A stretch of DNA of 64,000 nucleotides from Cryptosporangium aurantiacum (GTDB lineage Bacteria > Actinomycetota > Actinomycetes > Mycobacteriales > Cryptosporangiaceae), in assembly GCF_900143005.1 (NCBI RefSeq), contig NZ_FRCS01000002.1:62001-126000 (forward strand), read 5' to 3'. The translations under genes and the position numbers were made by a program. The notes under the pieces are model-generated. The model saw only the letters and a program-made list of their open reading frames with translations. It ran no database searches and had not been told where the DNA came from. Shown piece after piece: positions 60,068-64,000 of this stretch. The number at the start of each line of letters is the position of its first letter. Position 1 is the first letter of the stretch.

Positions 60068-61023
60068 TCGGCTACGCAGGTGTTGCGCTGCGTCCCCAGG
60101 CCGGTGATCGTGCACTCCAGCTCGTCACCCGGCCGCAGGAACACTCCCCAGTGCGCCCCGTTGCCCGCCGGCGAACCGGTGAGCAGCAGGTCGCCGGGCC
60201 GCAGCTCGGTCACCGTCGACGCGTACTCGATCAGCCGCGCGATGTCGAAGATCATGTCCTTGGTCGACTCGTCCTGCCGCACCACACCGTTGTGCTTCAG
60301 CGTGATCTGGAGCTGCATCGGGTCGCCGACGAACTCCGCGGGCACCAGGAACGGCCCGGTCGGCAGGAACGTCATCGCGTTCTTCGCCACGAACCAGTCG
60401 GTGCCGATCGCCTTCAGATCGGGCCGGTAGAGCCGGTCCCTGGTCGTGAGGTCGTTGCAGATCGTGTACCCGGCGACGTAGCTCATCGCCTCGGAGCGCG
60501 GGATCCGCTTCCCGGCCTTGCCGATCACCGCCGCGAGCTCGAGCTCCCAGTCGTGCTGCTCACCCTCGGTCGGCAACACGATGTCCTCGTACGCACCGCA
60601 CATCGCCCGCGACGAGCCGAGGAACAGGTACGGCGTCCCGCTCTCGGCCCGCGCGTCCATCATCGCCGCCGCGTCCGCCCGTGCTTCCTCCGGCGTCGCG
60701 CCGTGCGCCGACTCCCGCTCCGCCGCGACCAGGTCGATCACGTGCTGCCGGTAGTTCGCGCCGCTCTGCAGGATCTGGCCCGGTTCCAGCGGCGGGAGCA
60801 CGCGCACGGTGTCGCCACCGAGCCAGTTCCCCCGCGGATCGGAGGCCAGGCGGCGCAGCGTGGTGAGTGCCGAATCCCAGTCGGTGAGCAGATCGCGGAC
60901 CGTCGGAGCGAGCGCGGACACGTCGCGCACCCGTCCGTGGGCGACCAGGCCCGGGAACGGGCGGCCGCTCACCTGGGCGAAGGTACCGAGCGCGAACTCA
61001 CCGGCATGGGTCGGGAACGACAC
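60064..61023 (-). CDS. Fumarylacetoacetate-hydrolase-family enzyme
   Basis: A 319-residue protein of the FAH superfamily. Metal-binding residues appear in DWELELAAVIGKAGKRI, and the substrate-site motifs include GYTICNDLTTRDRLYR and LLLTGSPAGNGAHWGVFLRPGD (TGTPAGVG-like). Members cleave C-C bonds or decarboxylate in aromatic and sugar-acid pathways; the actual substrate is unknown. ATG start. It heads a same-strand run FAH-HD-moeA with overlaps, so the three are probably cotranscribed although they share no evident pathway. Confidence 0.92.
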   Translation of the reverse strand: MSFPTHAGEFALGTFAQVSGRPFPGLVAHGRVRDVSALAPTVRDLLTDWDSALTTLRRLASDPRGNWLGGDTVRVLPPLEPGQILQSGANYRQHVIDLVAAERESAHGATPEEARADAAAMMDARAESGTPYLFLGSSRAMCGAYEDIVLPTEGEQHDWELELAAVIGKAGKRIPRSEAMSYVAGYTICNDLTTRDRLYRPDLKAIGTDWFVAKNAMTFLPTGPFLVPAEFVGDPMQLQITLKHNGVVRQDESTKDMIFDIARLIEYASTVTELRPGDLLLTGSPAGNGAHWGVFLRPGDELECTITGLGTQRNTCVAE

Positions 61024-61076
61024 GGTGCCCTCCTCGGGCGGGGCCGCCCGACGGCATCAGCCGGGGGCGACGGACG

Positions 61077-61991
61077 TCAACAAGGTTGGAGCGTAGTAGT
61101 CGGAGTCGTCACCGTTTCCGCCCGGTCACCGGTTGTCACCGATTCGGCCTTGGGCTCCCTCGGCGGCGAAGCCAGCGTCGCACCGACGCCGGCCACGATG
61201 ACCAGCACGATCGCCACGACCGCGCCGACACCGACGCCCTGCCCCAGCAGCGCGGCACCGGCCAGCGCCGCCACCGCCGGCTCCAGCGCCAGCAGCACGC
61301 TGAACGTCTTCTTCGGCATCCGGCCCAGCGCGAACAGCTCCAGCGAGTACGGGATCACCGACGCCAGCACGGCCATGCCCACGGCGGTGACCAGCACCGG
61401 CCACGACAGCAGGGCGCTACCGGCGGACACGACGCCCAGCGGGAGCGTCAGCAGGCCGGACACCACGCTGGCGGCCGCCAGCCCACCCATCCCGACGTCC
61501 GCGGACGCCACCCGCGCGCCGGCGAGGATGTACGCCGCCCAGAACGCCGCCGCGACCAGCGCCCAGGCCACCCCGGCGGTCGTCAGCGGCTGGTCGAACC
61601 CTTCGACGCCGAGCACGGCGACACCGGCCAGCGCCATCGCCACCCACAGCAGGTCGCGCGGTCGCCGGGACAGCACCGCGGCCAGCCCGAGCGGACCGAG
61701 GAACTCCAGCGTCACCGCGGCGCCGAGCGGGATCCGGCTCACCGCCTCGTAGAACGCTCCGTTCATCCCGGCGAGCGCGAGCCCCAGCAGCGCCACCGAC
61801 GTCCACTGCCCGCGCGTCCACGACCGGACGCGCGGACGGGTGAGCGCCACCAGCACCAGCGCCGAGATCGACAACCGCAGCGCCGACGCACCGGCCGCCC
61901 CGATCACCGGGAACAGCGTGCTGGCGAGCGACGCGCCGAGTTGGAGAGAGGTCACCGACCCCAGAACAGCGAAGAAGGGAACGAAACGCAC
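61077..61991 (-). CDS. EamA-family (RhtA-like) metabolite exporter
   Basis: A 304-residue membrane protein with ten helices in two EamA repeats (SALRLSISALVLVALTRPRV, GLALAGMNGAFYEAVSRIPLGAAVTLEFLGPLG; ... VTAVGMAVLASVIPYSLELFALGRMPKKTFSVLLALEPAVAALAGAALLGQ). The RIPLGAAVTLEFLGPL motif matches the RhtA threonine/homoserine-exporter group. It probably exports an amino acid. GTG 61991 follows GGAG closely. Divergent from a LysR regulator, the usual arrangement for exporters. Confidence 0.92.
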   Translation of the reverse strand: MRFVPFFAVLGSVTSLQLGASLASTLFPVIGAAGASALRLSISALVLVALTRPRVRSWTRGQWTSVALLGLALAGMNGAFYEAVSRIPLGAAVTLEFLGPLGLAAVLSRRPRDLLWVAMALAGVAVLGVEGFDQPLTTAGVAWALVAAAFWAAYILAGARVASADVGMGGLAAASVVSGLLTLPLGVVSAGSALLSWPVLVTAVGMAVLASVIPYSLELFALGRMPKKTFSVLLALEPAVAALAGAALLGQGVGVGAVVAIVLVIVAGVGATLASPPREPKAESVTTGDRAETVTTPTTTLQPC

Positions 61992-62041
61992 GCGCTCCAG
62001 CCTGCCTGACCAGGCCACTTCAGAAAAGCTCAATTTTATGG

Positions 62042-62052
62042 ACGATAATCGT
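62042..62052. promoter_or_regulatory. LysR-type binding dyad
   Basis: ACGATAATCGT is a perfect 11-bp palindrome in the 72-bp divergent region between the exporter and LysR genes, containing the T-N(x)-A form of LysR sites. A strong operator candidate. Confidence 0.55.
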
Positions 62053-62063
62053 AAGCTGAACTG

Positions 62064-63017
62064 ATGCTTGACCTCCACCGTCTCCGGCTCCTCCGCGAGG
62101 TCCACCTCCGGGGCAGCCTCGCCGCAGCCGCCACCGCACTCCGCTACAGCCCGTCGGCGGTTTCCCAGCAACTGGCCGTGCTCGAGCGTGAGGTCGGCGT
62201 GCCGCTGCTGGAGAAGGTCGGGCGGGGCGTCCGGCTCACCGCGCAGGCGCAGATCCTGGTCGGCCATACCGAGGTGGTGCTGGAGCGGCTGGAGCTGGCC
62301 GAGGCGGAGGTCGCGGCCTCGCTGCGCGACGTCACCGGGACGGTCCGGGTCGCCTGCTTCCAGACCGTCGCGCTCAGCCTGATGCCCTCGATGCTCGACC
62401 ACGTCCGCACCGCGTACCCGCGCCTGCGGGTGGAGTTGAGCCAGGTCGACCCGGACGTGTCGATGCCCGCGCTCCAGGCCCGCGACTACGACCTGGCCGT
62501 GGCCGAGGAGTTCCCCGGCCGGCCGCAACCGCTGCTCACCGGACTGGACCGCGAGGAGGTGGGCCCCGACCCGCTGCGGCTGGCGCTGCCGCCGAGCCTG
62601 GCCGACCGCGAGATCACCGACCTGGCGCAGCTGGCCGACCAGCCGTGGATCGTCGAACCGCCGACCAAACCCGCGCGGCACTGGGTGACGACGATCTGCC
62701 GGGCCGCCGGATTCGAGCCGGACGTCCTGCACGAATCCGCGGACATGCTGCTCAACGCGCGGCTCGTCGAGACCGGGCACGGCGTGGCGCTGCTGCCCGA
62801 CCTGGTGTGGCAGGGCGCACCACCGCCGGTCGCGGTCCGTGACCTGCCCGGCGGCCGGGCGTACCGGCAGATCTACACCGCCGCCCGGGTCGGCAGCGGG
62901 CACCACCCGGCGATCACCGCGGTACGGGCCGCATTGCGGGCAGCACACTCCGCAGCGAGCATTTCCGGCCCGTCCGAGAGCGCTGATGAATTATTCGGGA
63001 ATCCCGTTCCGGAGTGA
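62064..63017 (+). CDS. LysR-family regulator
   Basis: A 317-residue LysR regulator. The N-terminal winged helix is clear (LHRLRLLREVHLRGSLAAAATALRYSPSAVSQQLAVLEREVGVPLLEKVGRGVRLTAQA), and residues ~90-300 form the two-lobe substrate domain (VRVACFQTVALSLMPSMLDHVR, DYDLAVAEEFP). It most likely controls the divergent EamA exporter in response to an amino acid. ATG start, closely following the operator dyad, so the leader is short. Confidence 0.93.
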   Translation: MLDLHRLRLLREVHLRGSLAAAATALRYSPSAVSQQLAVLEREVGVPLLEKVGRGVRLTAQAQILVGHTEVVLERLELAEAEVAASLRDVTGTVRVACFQTVALSLMPSMLDHVRTAYPRLRVELSQVDPDVSMPALQARDYDLAVAEEFPGRPQPLLTGLDREEVGPDPLRLALPPSLADREITDLAQLADQPWIVEPPTKPARHWVTTICRAAGFEPDVLHESADMLLNARLVETGHGVALLPDLVWQGAPPPVAVRDLPGGRAYRQIYTAARVGSGHHPAITAVRAALRAAHSAASISGPSESADELFGNPVPE

Positions 63018-63021
63018 ACCT

Positions 63022-63095
63022 GCTCACTGTCCGGCCCGTAATTCCAAACGCGTGAGCTCATCAGCCCGGGCTCACCATCTCTGAACTGGCCGGAC
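63022..63095 (+). other. Nested inverted repeats downstream of lysR and upstream of the CAP-like gene
   Basis: GTCCGGCC (63029-63036) pairs with GGCCGGAC (63088-63095). Inside, GTGAGC (63052-63057) can pair with GCTCAC at 63070-63075 or with another GCTCAC at 63022-63027. Mutually exclusive helices like this occur in terminators and in attenuators. It may be the lysR terminator or a leader of the next gene. Confidence 0.45.
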
Positions 63096-63109
63096 ACAAC
63101 AAAAATAGC

Positions 63110-63123
63110 CCATTGAACAATGG
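63110..63123. promoter_or_regulatory. Perfect palindrome before the CAP-like gene
   Basis: CCATTG-AA-CAATGG is a 6+6 perfect dyad 54 bp upstream of the CAP-like start, in an AT-richer patch. Plausible operator; no adjacent dedicated regulator. Confidence 0.45.
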
Positions 63124-63176
63124 CAAGAATTCATTCCGACTTGCCAGCGCGCGTATCGGCAAGAAAGGAGCGTGTG

Positions 63177-63917
63177 GTGTCCGGATCGGTCTTTTCCGGG
63201 GAACAACCCTCGCGGCCTGACCTGTACGCGGGATCGCGGCGCCGCTTCAGCGGGATGGGGACGATCGCGTCCGGTTTCGTCGCGCTGGTGCTGGTGCTCG
63301 GCGCGCTGCTCACCAGCGAGCTCGACCGCTACAGCAGCCAGGACGAGGAACCGCCGCTGCACTCCCAGGCCACCGGCTCGGCACGGCTGCCGAGCGCCGC
63401 GGCGCCCGCCGCGCCCGCAGTACCCCTGCCGACGACTGCGGCGCCGCCAGCGGCAGGGTCGGCTTCGCCGACCCCGACCCCGACTCGGACAGCCGTGGCC
63501 GATGCGGTCAACACCTCCGTGCTCACGACCGTCAATCGCGCTCTGGACGATCTGGGCTGCGCGCCGGTGGTGATCGAACCGAAGCTGGTGTCGGCCGCGC
63601 GGGCACACATGGACACGATGATCGCCACCGGCTACCTGACCCTGACCGCGCCGAACGGCACCGGCCCGGACGCCAGGGCGAAAGCGGCGGGGTTCCGCGG
63701 CACCGCCGTCGAGGCGATCGTGCTCGGCGCGGACGCGCCCGCCCAGGCCGCGAAGATCGGGGTGCCGCTACCCGCCGCCGCGGACGACCCGCTGCCGGTC
63801 ACCGTCCGCGTCGTCGCCAAGGAACCGCTGAAGTGCGGCTACACGTCGCTCGGCGCGGACTTCCGCCGCGACACCCGCAACGTCCCGATCACCGCGATCG
63901 TGCTCGGCAAGAAATAG
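63177..63917 (+). CDS. Membrane-anchored CAP/SCP-like secreted-domain protein (divergent)
   Basis: The ~246-residue protein has a cytoplasmic N-terminus (~25 residues), one membrane helix (GTIASGFVALVLVLGALLT), a Pro/Ala/Thr-rich extracellular stalk and a C-terminal domain resembling CAP/SCP: VLTTVNRALDDLGCAPVVIEPKLVSAARAHMDTMIATGYL then ARAKAAGFRG. The usual second His/Glu metal residues are not evident (GYLTLTAP instead of an H-rich turn), so it may lack activity. GTG 63177 is chosen because AAAGGAG lies 6 nt upstream; an adjacent GTG at 63174 is too close. Role at the cell envelope is inferred. Confidence 0.75.
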   Translation: MSGSVFSGEQPSRPDLYAGSRRRFSGMGTIASGFVALVLVLGALLTSELDRYSSQDEEPPLHSQATGSARLPSAAAPAAPAVPLPTTAAPPAAGSASPTPTPTRTAVADAVNTSVLTTVNRALDDLGCAPVVIEPKLVSAARAHMDTMIATGYLTLTAPNGTGPDARAKAAGFRGTAVEAIVLGADAPAQAAKIGVPLPAAADDPLPVTVRVVAKEPLKCGYTSLGADFRRDTRNVPITAIVLGKK

Positions 63918-63920
63918 CGC

Positions 63921-64000
63921 TCAGCGCTTCGCGAGAGCCGCTTCTTCCTCGGCTTCGACTGTGGCGTTCCACTCGCCCTTGGAGGACTGCCAGCCGTCCT
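63921..64000 (-). CDS. C-terminal end of an unidentified protein
   Basis: Only the last 26 residues are present, reading DGWQSSKGEWNATVEAEEEA and ending LAKR before a TGA at 63923-63921. Codon use is coding-like. The fragment is too short for assignment. It is convergent with the CAP-like gene across a 3-bp gap. Confidence 0.6.
   Translation of the reverse strand, partial: DGWQSSKGEWNATVEAEEEAALAKR

Overview
The window is a very GC-rich, densely packed piece of an actinobacterial chromosome. Frequent GTG starts, 4-bp start/stop overlaps, an AfsR/SARP regulator, a mycothiol-type MDMPI/DinB protein, an F420-reductase-like oxidoreductase, a DUF222-HNH protein and an aerobic-type corrin pathway all fit a soil actinomycete. 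The genus Cryptosporangium or a relative is only a guess. I see no rRNA, tRNA, CRISPR array, insertion sequence or prophage.

Layout. 0-9.5 kb holds the truncated SARP regulator, a macro-domain protein with an unexplained N-terminal module, a methyltransferase, a NUDIX hydrolase, a lipoprotein, an IolC-type sugar kinase and several oxidoreductases. 9.5-15.2 kb and 21.6-25.2 kb together encode methionine salvage. The first block has mtnD, a ribose-type ABC importer and an S-methyl-5-thioribose kinase. The second is a tightly overlapped mtnK-mtnA-mtnC-mtnB operon. Between them lie stand-alone regulator/oxidoreductase pairs (TetR-SDR, XRE-SDR) and the DUF222-HNH gene. 25.7-37.6 kb is a corrin-ring (vitamin B12) cluster on both strands: cobN, cobG-cobH-cobIJ, cobK, cbiD and cobM-cobL, interrupted by a DUF559 protein. 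37.7-42.7 kb looks like an extracytoplasmic copper/iron locus: a membrane protein fused to a Tat-type DyP peroxidase, a cupredoxin lipoprotein, YcnI and small membrane proteins. 42.7-48.6 kb is an alpha-glucoside operon (LacI regulator, binding protein, two permeases, GH13 hydrolase). 48.6-64 kb mixes single genes: a PemK-like toxin, hydrolase-TetR, a GGDEF-EAL protein, an APC permease, a GlxA-type AraC regulator with a methyltransferase, a moeA-HD-FAH run, an EamA/LysR pair and a CAP-like secreted protein.

How the parts fit. The ABC importer directly upstream of an MTR kinase suggests the cell imports methylthioribose or a similar thio-pentose, phosphorylates it, and uses the MtnA/B/C/D enzymes to rebuild the methionine precursor. 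MTR phosphate isomerase, dehydratase, enolase-phosphatase and acireductone dioxygenase are all present; an MTA nucleosidase and the final transaminase are not in the window. The corrin genes combine the oxygen-dependent CobG and CobK with the anaerobic-type C1 methylase CbiD. Several local palindromes next to regulators look like operators. A striking compositional feature is tail-to-tail gene overlap: nine convergent pairs overlap, four of them by exactly the 4-bp CTAG or CTAA shared stop.
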